A DNA stretch of 64,000 bases from Streptomyces sp. RPT161 (GTDB lineage Bacteria > Actinomycetota > Actinomycetes > Streptomycetales > Streptomycetaceae): assembly GCF_027533845.1 (NCBI RefSeq), contig NZ_JAPZVN010000003.1, forward strand, positions 124,001 through 188,000. Direction: 5' to 3'. The notes below the pieces were generated by a model that was given only the letters and a program-made list of their open reading frames with translations, was not told the DNA's origin and ran no database searches. Of the stretch, positions 17,441 to 27,400 are shown one piece after another. The first letter of the stretch is position 1. The number at the start of each line of letters is the position of its first letter. The translations under genes and the position numbers were made by a program.

Positions 17441-18022
17441 TGGACATAGAGCTGTGGCCCCGCTGACCTGGGGATGTTTGCAGGTCAGCGGTCGGGCCGG
17501 GTCGTCGGACACCGTTCCCTGGGCGAGCAAGGCGGCAAGGAGCGTTCCCAGCACGTCAAGTAGACGGTTGCTCAAGGCAGTTCACCTCCGTCAAGGGGTG
17601 CCTGCTGCTCGCAGCGGCGAGTGTTCCGGAGTGGCACGAGGTGGTGTCCGGAGCACACGGTGCTGAGGTGACACGCAGTTGTGCGACTGGTGGTCAGGGC
17701 ACCGGGGGCGGACGCTCCCGCTGTTCGGGTGAACCGACGCCGGCTCCCTTGTCCGGGATCAACTTCTTATGGGCTAATGGGATCAACCCGGCCGGTTGAC
17801 CGCCCATCTCCTCCCGGCCGTTACGGGTTCGACCCGGTCCCCTCCGCAGTGCGCGGGGGCCCGACGACCACTGGTTCTCATTCGGCCACCGGCCATGTCC
17901 GCCGATGCTCCGCGAAGTCAGGAGCGTCGCAGCGGCACCGGTTCACCGCCACCGCGTGCAAGCACCCCAACGGTGTGCGGCGGCCGACCGTTCCACCTTC
18001 CACCTCAACGAGGAGGACACCC
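17441..18022. other. Non-coding leader region of the third TIG gene
   Basis: About 580 bases without a supported gene. TTGTCC near 17752 with GCTAAT about 18 bases later is a weak promoter candidate. A palindromic CAACCCGGCCGGTTG lies around 17787, followed by GACCGCCCATCTCCTCCCGG, which loosely resembles the core of conserved elements A and B but lacks their TGGGCYGCCCA repeat. The region ends with the GAGGAGG ribosome site of the next gene. Confidence 0.35.
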
Positions 18023-18889
18023 ATGTCCATCCCGACCCACATCCCGACATCGGTGGTGCCATACGGCATCCAGGCGCCCGGGGCGGCCTCCCTGCTTCCC
18101 GGCCTTCTGGCCGCGCCGAGTATCGGCTTGATCGTCCCGACGTCCGGACCCACCACCGGTGGCAACCCCGTCCTGATCCTCGGTTCGGGTCTCGCCAACG
18201 CCGTGTCGGTCACCTTCGGCGGCACGCCGGCCACCATCCTCTTCCAGGACCCGATCGGGCTGGTGATCATCGCTCTCGCCCCGGCCCACGCCGCGGGGAC
18301 CGTACCGGTCGTCGTCACAACCGCGTCCGGCCCGAGCGCGCCCGCCATGTACACCTACCTGGGCGCGCAGCCTCCCGTCGTGTTCTCCCTGAACCCGACA
18401 AGCGGCCCGGCCACCGGCGGCACCGGGTTCACCATCATCGGCGCCAACCTCAGCGGAGCGAAGGTCACGTTCAACGGGAACGCCGCCACAGGTGTCACGG
18501 TCGACCCCACCGGTACCGTGCTGACCGGCGTCACCCCGGCGGGTACGGTCGGCAACGCCACCGTGACCGTCACCACGCCGGCCGGTTCCGTCAATGTGCC
18601 CGGCGGCTTCACCTACACCGCCGCGGTGGCGCCGGTAGTGACGGGTATCGTCCCGCCCAGCGGTTCGATCGCAGGCGGGACCGCGTTCGTCATCACCGGA
18701 ACCAACCTGTCCGGCACGACCTCGGTCACCTTCAACGGCAACCCGGCCACCGGAATCGTTGTGAACGGTGCCGGCACCGCGGTGTTCGGGCTCACGCCCG
18801 CCGGTGTGGTCGGCAACGCCACCGTTACGGTCACCACCCCGGTCGGCTCCGCCGTTGTGCCCGGCGGCTTCACCTACACCTCCCCGTGA
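18023..18889 (+). CDS. TIG/IPT-repeat protein, three repeats, no signal peptide
   Basis: 288 residues. The start at ATG 18023 is set by GAGGAGG six bases upstream. Residues 1-38 are a weakly hydrophobic non-signal leader (MSIPTHIPTSVVPYG...LLPGLLAAP), followed by three TIG/IPT domains with the usual P.SG...GG openings, GTNLSG and VTVTTP strands. The last two domains share a G(N)PATG(I/V) variant not seen in the other two TIG proteins, so this gene is a more distant paralogue. It stands alone between a long leader and a strong terminator. Function is unknown. Confidence 0.85.
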   Translation: MSIPTHIPTSVVPYGIQAPGAASLLPGLLAAPSIGLIVPTSGPTTGGNPVLILGSGLANAVSVTFGGTPATILFQDPIGLVIIALAPAHAAGTVPVVVTTASGPSAPAMYTYLGAQPPVVFSLNPTSGPATGGTGFTIIGANLSGAKVTFNGNAATGVTVDPTGTVLTGVTPAGTVGNATVTVTTPAGSVNVPGGFTYTAAVAPVVTGIVPPSGSIAGGTAFVITGTNLSGTTSVTFNGNPATGIVVNGAGTAVFGLTPAGVVGNATVTVTTPVGSAVVPGGFTYTSP

Positions 18890-18906
18890 CGCCCCGTCAC
18901 CGATGA

Positions 18907-18942
18907 CGTCAGCCCCCGCCGGTCCTCCGGCGGGGGCTGACG
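18907..18942 (+). terminator. 16-bp stem-loop terminator after third TIG gene
   Basis: CGTCAGCCCCCGCCGG (18907-18922), loop TCCT, then CCGGCGGGGGCTGACG (18927-18942), a perfect stem 17 bases after the stop codon. Confidence 0.85.
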
Positions 18943-19103
18943 CCTTCAGGGGACATTTCCGCGAGCAGGCGGCCTCGTGCCGCGAAATCCCTTGAATAGC
19001 ATGGGAGTTGGCGATGAGTAATTCCAACCTGCCGACATATGGCGGGGCTCACTACCGTGGTGCACACGGTAGTGCACGAAATCACCCCATGACATGCGCT
19101 CTT

Positions 19104-19333
19104 CCATTAGGGTGACTTCATCCCAAGCCCATTGCCGACGGATTCAACGCGGTGAATTAATAGTCACATCCAAACCGGTGGGCCGCCCATCCTCCCCGGG
19201 GGGCGTGGCACCCGACCCAACCGCCGACCCGACCTGGAGCCTGGCGGCGGGACAAGCCGCGGTGCCGCGATGGGCACCCTCGGTGGAGGAATTGGATCCA
19301 TCAGCCGGTGCCGCTTGTCGGCACCGGCTGATG
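19104..19333 (+). promoter_or_regulatory. Conserved non-coding element, copy B, ending in a perfect hairpin
   Basis: This is the second copy of the element at 11775-11998: CCATTAGGGTGACT at 19104, ATTGCCG 27 bases on, and the core CCGGTGGGCCGCCCATCC at 19175, again exactly 71 bases from CCATT. The second half ends in CATCAGCCGGTGCCG (19299-19313), loop CTTGT, and its exact complement (19319-19333). The equivalent sequence in copy A does not form this hairpin. No gene lies between the core and the hairpin, so copy B either produces a short terminated RNA or is the leftover control region of a lost gene. The rest of 18943-19675 shows no coding gene. Confidence 0.6.
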
Positions 19334-19424
19334 CGCCAGACCGTGAAATAGAGCGGTCGAGGCGTCCGAGAACGAAGCGGCCCCGACGGTACTGCCGCAC
19401 TTGGCGCCTTGCTCAGCACAAGCC

Positions 19425-19463
19425 CCTGTCCGGACGAGGCATCCCTCTCCTCGTCCGGACAGG
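19425..19463 (+). terminator. 15-bp stem-loop upstream of the polyketide locus
   Basis: CCTGTCCGGACGAGG (19425-19439) and CCTCGTCCGGACAGG (19449-19463) form a perfect 15-bp stem with a 9-base loop. It lies 210 bases before the DUF5988-like gene and about 90 bases after the hairpin of element B. It may insulate the polyketide operon or be part of its leader. Confidence 0.65.
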
Positions 19464-19675
19464 TTCACACATACCGATCCCGCTAATCTCAGCCCAGTTG
19501 ACGGTGACTGCCTCCGTCGCACCGAACTACTTTCACCACGAAGACGCCATGGGCAACCCACACCGATCCCCACGCGACCTTTCGGGTCGACCGCCGGAGC
19601 GGGTAACGTTTTTAACAGCCAATTCGGAGTCGGCAAAAGAGGGGACTCGCCACCTGATCCACCGAGAGGCGCATC

Positions 19676-19885
19676 ATGTCTCGAAACAAATACGTGGTGC
19701 TCGTCGGCGGCCCACCCGGGACTCCACGGGTGTGGACGGCCCCGGCCCCAGAGGATCAGAGCCAGGTCAAGGTGCCCCACGGCAACGGGTACGAGCACTT
19801 CGAATTCACCGAGGAATACGCGGAAGTGGCTGGCGAGCAGGTCCCGGTGTATCGATGGCGCTGCCGCACGTTCATTGCGGAGTAG
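19676..19885 (+). CDS. Small DUF5988-like protein
   Basis: 69 residues with VVLVGGPPGTPRVWTAP, a Lys/Val strand (QVKVPHGNGYEHFEFTEEY) and the closing VYRWRCRTFIAE. This matches my recollection of the DUF5988 family, small proteins of unknown function often encoded near streptomycete biosynthetic genes. No signal peptide or membrane segment. GAGAGG precedes the ATG. It lies 84 bases before the ketosynthase gene and probably starts the polyketide operon. The family name is from memory and should be confirmed by a profile search. Confidence 0.6.
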   Translation: MSRNKYVVLVGGPPGTPRVWTAPAPEDQSQVKVPHGNGYEHFEFTEEYAEVAGEQVPVYRWRCRTFIAE

Positions 19886-19969
19886 CGGCAGTTCACGTGT
19901 CAACGACGACATAGGTCGAATTAGCAGAGGAACCACGAAGATGCTGCCTCGCTGCCTCAGGAGCACGAC

Positions 19970-21313
19970 ATGATTACGCCAAGCGGTTCGGCGGTTACCG
20001 CCAAGGGCGGCCCCAGAGCACGGAACGCGATGGTCACCGGCATGGGCTTCTGCCTGCCCGGCCACCTTGAACCCGTCTTCACCGCCGGACAGGTGTGGGA
20101 CGTCGCCGCCCACGGCCTTTCCTGCCTGGTGCGGGACGAGATCTACTACGGCTCGGTGAACCTGTCCCCCGCGATGTTCGACGAACGCCTGCCCGGAATC
20201 CCGTCGTTCTTCTCCCGCCACTACACCTCAGCGCACCGCTTCGGCCTCGTCTCCCTCGCGGAGGCGTGTGCCGACGCCGAACTCGACTTCCGCGCGGGCG
20301 ACTTGAGCAACGCGGCCATCCTGGTCGGACGCGGCGGTGTGGACGCCAACATCGAAAGCTACCTCTCGGTTCAGCGGGCCGATCCGGAGAAGACCACGGC
20401 CATGGAGGCGATGGAACTCTTCGTCGCCGCGGAACAGGCGGTGACCCCGTCCGACGTCGCACTGGTGCAGGGAGCCATGACGCGCTCCAACGGCCCCGCC
20501 TTCACGGTGTCGTGCGGCTGCGCCTCCTCCGCCGTGCAGGTCGGGAACGCCCAGCGGCTCATCGCCAACGGCGAGGTCGACATCGCGGTGGTGACCGGAG
20601 TCGACGTCTTCAACATCGGCCTGATCCAGAACATCCAACGCCTTCTGCGGGGCGCGCAACAGACCTACGAGTCGATCCGTTCGGATGGCATGCCGGAATT
20701 CGTGCCGTCCTTCGACGCCCTCATGCGGCCGTACGACCGACGCGCCGAATGCATCAACCACGGCGAGGGATCCGCGACGTTGGTCCTGGAAAGCCGGGAA
20801 CACGCGGAGCGGCGCGGCGCCCGGGTCTACGGCCAGGTCCTCGCGACCGCCATGAGCCGGGACGGCCTGGCGAACCCGTTGGCGTCCGACGACTCGGGCA
20901 CCGAGTTGGTGGCGGCGGTGCGCAGGTGCCTCGGAAACCGGTGGCACATCGAGCAGGTTCCGTACGTCCACGGCGGCAGCGACGGCAACCCGGTGGTGAC
21001 GGCCTTCGAGACCAACACCGTCAGGGAGTTGTACGGCCCGGGGTCATCGGTCCTGATGACTTCTCAGGAGGGCTGCTTCGGCCACAACGGGGCTCCCGCG
21101 GGCTGCCTTGGTGTCGCGCTGACCCTGCTGATGATGGAGCAGGGCCAAGTGTGCCCCACCGCCAACTGCGAACAGCCCGCGGACGGCCTCACGTTCGATC
21201 CGGTACCGGGCATGCGCACCCGGCCGCTCGACTTCGACTACGCGCTGACCTTCAACTACCAGGTCGGCGGCGTCAAGAACGTGATCCTGCTGGGCAGTCC
21301 GGACGCCGCCTAG
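19970..21313 (+). CDS. Divergent stand-alone beta-ketoacyl synthase
   Basis: 447 residues with a thiolase-fold ketosynthase, FabF-like in length. The nucleophile region reads TVSCGCASSAVQVGNA; alignment to FabF places the active cysteine at Cys184 (Cys182 is extra). The first histidine is conserved in PYVHGGSDGN (His334). The region of the second histidine, normally TGHLLGAAGA, is altered to EGCFGHNGAPAG, putting Cys369 at the His position with His372 three residues later. The glycine loop near the end is also changed (NYQVGGVKNVILL). It may be a decarboxylating or priming partner, a chain-transfer enzyme, or an altered condensing enzyme. AGGAG sits 6 bases before the ATG; the PKS gene follows by 115 bases. 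Confidence 0.85.
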   Translation: MITPSGSAVTAKGGPRARNAMVTGMGFCLPGHLEPVFTAGQVWDVAAHGLSCLVRDEIYYGSVNLSPAMFDERLPGIPSFFSRHYTSAHRFGLVSLAEACADAELDFRAGDLSNAAILVGRGGVDANIESYLSVQRADPEKTTAMEAMELFVAAEQAVTPSDVALVQGAMTRSNGPAFTVSCGCASSAVQVGNAQRLIANGEVDIAVVTGVDVFNIGLIQNIQRLLRGAQQTYESIRSDGMPEFVPSFDALMRPYDRRAECINHGEGSATLVLESREHAERRGARVYGQVLATAMSRDGLANPLASDDSGTELVAAVRRCLGNRWHIEQVPYVHGGSDGNPVVTAFETNTVRELYGPGSSVLMTSQEGCFGHNGAPAGCLGVALTLLMMEQGQVCPTANCEQPADGLTFDPVPGMRTRPLDFDYALTFNYQVGGVKNVILLGSPDAA

Positions 21314-21428
21314 CCGCCGCGGAACCCATCTGAGGGCCGGTGCCGCGCACAGCGGCCCGCCCCGCGTGACCGTTTCCGGCCCCGCTGGACCGGCACAACG
21401 CAGCACCGAACCAAGTACGGAGTCCCCG

Positions 21429-24400
21429 ATGAGCCAGCACATGACCACGCCCAGCGAACCATCAGAGCGCATCGCCGTTGTCGGCCTCGGTTGTCGGCTT
21501 CCGGGCGAAGTCCACTCGCCCACCGCGTTGTGGCGTCTGCTGGCCGAGGGGCGTCAGGCCGTCGGAGCACCACCACGCGAACGTCAGGACCTGTGGCCGG
21601 AGTGGACCGGTCAGGCCACGGGGCTTTCCCGAGGCGGCTTCCTGCGCGACGTGGCAAACTTCGACGCCGAGTTCTTCGGTGTGTCGGGGCGCGAGGCGGA
21701 TGTACTCGATCCACAGCACAGGCTGCTGCTGGAGGTCACCTGGGAGGCACTGGAGCACGCGGGTTTGGTCCCGGACCGGCTCGACGGCACGTCCACGGGG
21801 GTTTTCGCCGGGCTCAGTTACAACGACTACATGGATCGTCTCGCCGGACACCCCCTGGAACTCGAAGGCTCGATCCTGACCAACGGGCACTGTGTCGCCG
21901 CCGGGCGGATCTCCTACCTGCTCGGACTGCGCGGCCCCTGCGTCGCGTTGGACACGGCCTGCTCGTCCTCGCTGGTCGCCGTCCACCTGGCCTGCCAGGC
22001 GCTGCGCGCCGGCGAATGCGACCTGGCCCTTGCCGGAGGCGTCACCCTCATCATCGGTTCCAGGACCACGCTGTCGTTCACCAGGATGGGCATGCTGTCG
22101 TCCTCTGGGCGCTGCCACACCTTCGACGCCGCGGCCGACGGATTCGTTCGCGGTGAGGGATGCGGCATCGCGGTGCTGAAACGCCTCAGCGACGCGGTCC
22201 GGGACCGCGACCGCATCCTGGCTGTGGTACGCGGATCCGCGGTCAACCAGGACGGTCGATCCGATGGCCTGGCCGCGCCCTCGGCCGCCGCCCAGGAGGC
22301 CCTGTTCGGCGAGGCGCTCGCCAGGGCCGGAGTGCAGCCAGGCGACGTGGGAATGATCGAGACCCACGGCACGGGCACCCCGGTCGGGGACCCGACGGAG
22401 TTCGCCAGCCTGGCGCGGGTGTACGGCAGCGGCTCGGACCGGTGCGCCCTGACATCGGTCAAGACCAACGTGGGTCATTTGGAACCGGCCGCCGGCATCA
22501 CCGGTCTGATCAAGGCCGTGCTCTGCCTGCGCCGCGGCCTGATCCCGCCCAACGTGCACTTCAATCGATGGAATCCGGCCATCAACGCGGAGGGAACGCG
22601 TTTCTTCGTGCCCGCCGAACTGACCCGGTGGCCCGTGCGCAACCCGCCGCGGCTGGCCGCGGTGTCCTCCTTCGGGTTCTCCGGAACCAACGCGCACGTG
22701 GTGCTTGAACAGGCATCCAACACACCAGCGCACCGACGGGTGCCGCATCCGCGGCAGGCGCCGCAGTCACCGCCGGATGTCTTCGTGGTCCCGGCGGGAT
22801 CCGCCGCCGTGCTGCCGGTCGCGGCGCGGCGACTCGCCAACTGGCTTGAGGACGACGGCGCCCTCGTGCCACTGCGTGACATCGCCCATACCCTCGCCGT
22901 GCGTCGCAGCGCGGGGCGTGGACGGCTCGGCGTGGTCGCCACCCATCGCCGTGAACTCCTCCACGGGCTAAGGGCGTTCGCGGTCGGACGGGAGCACCCA
23001 GGCGTGTTCGCGGGGGCAGTGGGTGCCGCGGTCTCCCGTCGGCCCGTGTGGGTCTTCTCCGGACAGGGCTCACAGTGGCCGGGCATGGGACGCGGCCTGC
23101 TGGAAGGCGAACCGGCGTTCGCCGCGGCGTTGGCGGAGGCCGACACACTGATCGCCGCGGAGTCCGGCTTCTCCGTCCTCGACGCCGTCCGGCTCGGCGG
23201 GCCGGTGACCGGCTGCGGCCGTGTGCAGCCGATGCTGTTCGCCCTACAGACGGCACTCGCGGCCCTCTGGCGCGCCCATGGCGTCCAACCGGCCGGGGTC
23301 ATCGGCCATTCCATGGGCGAGGTGGCGGCCGCCGTGGTGGCCGGTGCGCTCTCCCTGGCGGACGGCGCACGCGTGATCTGCCGACGGTCCGAGTTGCTGA
23401 CCCGGATCGCCGGAGCCGGTGCCATGGCTACGGTCGGGCAGGCGGCCGACGCGGTGGAGGCGGAGCTGGCGGCCGTCGGTTCGGTGGCGGTGGCGGTCCA
23501 CGCCGCACCCGACTCCACCGTCGTGGCGGGCGACGCCAAGGAGGTGGAGCGGCTGGTCGCGCACTGGGAAAGCCGAGGTGTTCCGGCGTCCTTGATCGCT
23601 GTCGACGTCGCCTCCCACTCCCCCCAGGTGGAACCACTCCTCGATGACCTCAGGTCCGGGTGCGCCGATCTGACGCCGCACCGCCCGGAGATCCCCTTCT
23701 ACTCCACCGTGCTCGACGATCCGCGAAGTCTTCCCGCCTTCGACGCCGAGTACTGGTGCGCGAACCTGCGACGACCGGTGCGGTTCGCCGCGGCCGTGGC
23801 CGCCGCCGCGGCCGACCGCCACCAGGTGTTCGTGGAGATCGCCCCGCACCCCGTGGTCACCCATTCCGTCAGCCGCAACCTGGCCGGCCTGGTCGAGAAC
23901 CCGGTGGTGCTGCCGACGTTGCGCCGCGGCGAGTACGAACCCGGCACCTTCCGGAACCAGTTGGCGGCGCTGCACTGCGCAGGGGTCGAGGTGGACTGGT
24001 CGGTGCTGTACGGGGACGGCAACCTCGTCGACGTACCCACCATGACCTTCGACCGAAAGCCCCACTGGGTCGAAACTCCCCCAGCCCGAGCCGAGTTGGG
24101 GACGGACCAGGGGGGAAGTCCACTGCCCGGCCGCCACACGGAGGTGCCGGGGAAGCCGGTCCGCCACTGCTGGCACGGCGACGCGGGTACGGCACCGCTG
24201 CCGTGGCTGGCGGACCACCGGGTCCACGGCACACCCGTCTTCCCCGGTGCCGCCTACTACGCCGTCACGCTGAGCGCCGCCTGCGAGGCGTTCGCCGAGC
24301 CCCCGGAGAAAGTCGAGGTCACTGACCTGCGGTTCCACGAACTGCTGCGACTCGGGGAGCGGACCCCGATCAGCACCACCGTCACCATGGCCGCCCCGGA

Positions 24401-27400
24401 CCGGGCGGCGTGCGAGGTGTTCGGACACGGTGACAGCGGAGAGTGGACGCTGCTGGCCACCGCGACGCTGCGCCGACTGTACACACCGGCCCAGCCGCAC
24501 GCGGCGTCCACGGTCACGCTGGCCATGCGCCACCCGGTCTCGCTCGATCCCGCCGAGTTCTACCGGAGTCTGCGCAGCCGCGGTCTGGAGCACGGTCCCG
24601 CGTTCAGCGGTATCAAGGAGCTGCGGGGTTCGCGCCGAGGCGAGAGTTTCTGGGCCCGCGTGCACGTTCCGGAAGCGGCTCGGAGACCGGATCCCTCGCT
24701 GCGGATCCACCCGGTGCTCGTCGACCAGTGCGCACAACTCGTCGTGGCGAAACTGACCCAGGAGGACGGCGACCGCGGGCTGGTCCTGCCGGTCCGCATG
24801 CAGGCGGCGCGGCTGCTCGGTGACCCCGCCGAAGCGGCCTACTGCCACGCCCGCCTGGTGGACGCGACGAGGGACGCCCTCGTCGGACAAGTACGTCTGC
24901 TCGACGAGGCGGGCAAGCCCGTGTTGGCCATCGACGGTCTGCTCTTCACCCGCCGGGCCGCGCAGGAGAACGCCGAGGTCGACCGGTGGTTCCTGGAGGT
25001 CGGCTGGCACAGGGCCGAGCACCGCGCGTCAACGCCGGCGAAGCGGCCGGGGAACTGGCTGGTCATCGGGGAGGCGGACGGCGGCGCGGACGGGCTGGCG
25101 GCCGCCTTACGGACTGCCGGGGCGCAGGCCGAGGTCTGTGACGCCGCCTTGGACGACGCGGAGCTCGACTCCGTCCGGGACTCCTTCGCCCGCCGACTGG
25201 CGACCCTGCCCACCCCGCCCCGGGGCGTGCTGGTGGTGTGCGCGGAACAACCGAGCGCGGATCCCGAAGTCTCACTACGGCGCACCCGAAGACTGCTCGG
25301 CATCGCCCAGGCGGTCACCACCAACTCGACGGAGGCGCCGCGGCTGTTCGTGGTCACTCGCGGCGCCCGCCCCGTGGCGACCGGGGAGACGACGGACCTC
25401 GGGCCGAGCGCCTTGCGCGGTGTGGTGCGCGTACTGGCACTTGAGCACCCGGACGTGCGGGCGACCTGGGTGGACGCGGACCCGGATGACCCCGAGTGGG
25501 CGGCCGTGACCGACGAACTCCTCGCGGACGGCGCCGAGGACGAGGTCGCGCTGCGCGGCGGCCATCGTTACGTGGCCCAACTGGCGAGCGCCCCGCTGAC
25601 GAGTGCCGAGCGGAAGAAGGCCGCGGCCTGCACGGTCCACCACGGTGTGGACGGGTTCCGGCTGCGTGTCGGACGCCCCGGTGACCTGGACAGTCTGGAA
25701 ATCGCGGCGACGGGACGGCGTCCGCCGGGCAGTGGCGAGGTCGAAGTGCGGGTGACGGCCGCGGGGTTGAACTTCCGCGATGTCCTCACCGCCATGGACC
25801 TGCTGCCGGGTGACGAGGACATCCGCTACCGGATCGGCTTCGAATGCGCGGGGGTGGTCACCGCGGTCGGACGGGGCGTCGACCATGTGCGAGTGGGTGA
25901 CCGGGTACTCACCGTCGACCTGCGGGGCGGCGCCTTCGGTTCCTTCGTCACCGTTCCCGCGGTCGCGGTGGCGCGGATTCCCGGCAGGCTCGACCCGATC
26001 GCCGCGGCCGGGCTGCCGATCGCGTTCCTCACCGCCTGGTACGCCCTGCGCCACGTCGGTCGTCTCGCCCAGGGAGAACGGGTGCTGATCCACTCGGCCA
26101 CCGGGGGAACCGGCCTCGCGGCGATCGCCGTCGCTCGACTGCTCGGCGCCGAAGTGCTGGCCACCGCGGGCAGCGAGGAGAAGCGGCGACATCTGCACGC
26201 CATGGGCATCCCCCACGTGATGGACTCCCGGACGCTCGACTTCTGCGCCGCGGTGCGCGAGGCCACCGGTGGTGAGGGCGTGGACGTCGTGCTCAACTCC
26301 CTGTCAGGAGCCGCCATCCAGGCGGGACTTGAGTGCCTGCGTCCGTTCGGCCGCTTCATCGAGTTGGGGGTGCGCGACATCATCGCCGACACCCCGCTGG
26401 GCCTGAAGCCGTTCCGCCACAACATCACCATGCGCGCCGTCGACCTGATCGGACTGCAAAGAAGTCGGCCCAAGGTGTTCGCCAAGGTGCTGCGTGAGGT
26501 TCTGGCCGAGTTCGCAGGCGGCAAACTCAAACCGCTGTACTGCACGGCGTTTCCGCTCTCCGAAGCCACCGACGCGTTCCGGCTCATGGCCGGCGCCGGA
26601 CACATCGGCAAGTTGCTGCTGACCGTTCCCGACAGCGGCGAAACGGCCGCCGTGCTGCCCGACGGGCCGCTGACCGTGCGGCCGGGCGGGTCGTACATCG
26701 TCACCGGCGGTCTGCGTGGGCTGGGGCTGGAGACCGCTCGCTGGCTGGCGGAGCAGGGCGCCGCCCATCTCGTCCTCAACGGCCGCACCCCTCCCTCACC
26801 CGCCGCGTCGCAGGTGCTCGGCGAGTTGGCCGCGCGAGGCACCAAGGTCACGGTCACGCTGGGCGACATCGCCGTGCCCGGCACCGCCGAGCGCCTGGTG
26901 GCCGCCGCTCGTGCCGACGATCTGCGGCTGCGGGGTGTGGCGCACTGTGCCATGGTCCTCCACGACGCCTCGGTCACCAACATCCGCGACGAGCAGCTGC
27001 GTCAGGTGTGGGCGCCGAAGGTGACCGGCGCCTGGCACCTCCATCGGGCCACGGCGGGGCACACCCTCGACTGGTTCGCCGTGTTCTCCTCGATGGCCTC
27101 GCTGCTCGGCAATCCAGGCCAGGGCGCCTACGCGGCCGCCAACTCCTGGCTGGACGGGTTCGCAGCCTGGCGTTCATCCCGTGGAATGCCCACTCTGGCC
27201 GTCAACTGGGGGCCGTGGGGCGAAACGGGTGTGGCCACCGATTTCGCGGCCCGCGGCTACCGGACGATCCCCACCGAAAAGGGCCTACAAGCCCTGCACG
27301 CCCTCCTGGCACACCGGCGGGTGCAAACCGGAGTGATTCCGGGAGAACCCAGCACATGGGTACCCGGCGCCGGGCGCGGTTCGGCCTTTTTCCGCCTCGT

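Noticed and set aside
17820-17845. GGGTTCGACCC, resembling a tRNA T-arm
   Set aside because: No acceptor, D or anticodon arm can be formed around it.
22475-25022. Long minus-strand frames over the PKS gene
   Set aside because: These are mirror frames of a GC-rich gene with complete catalytic motifs on the plus strand.
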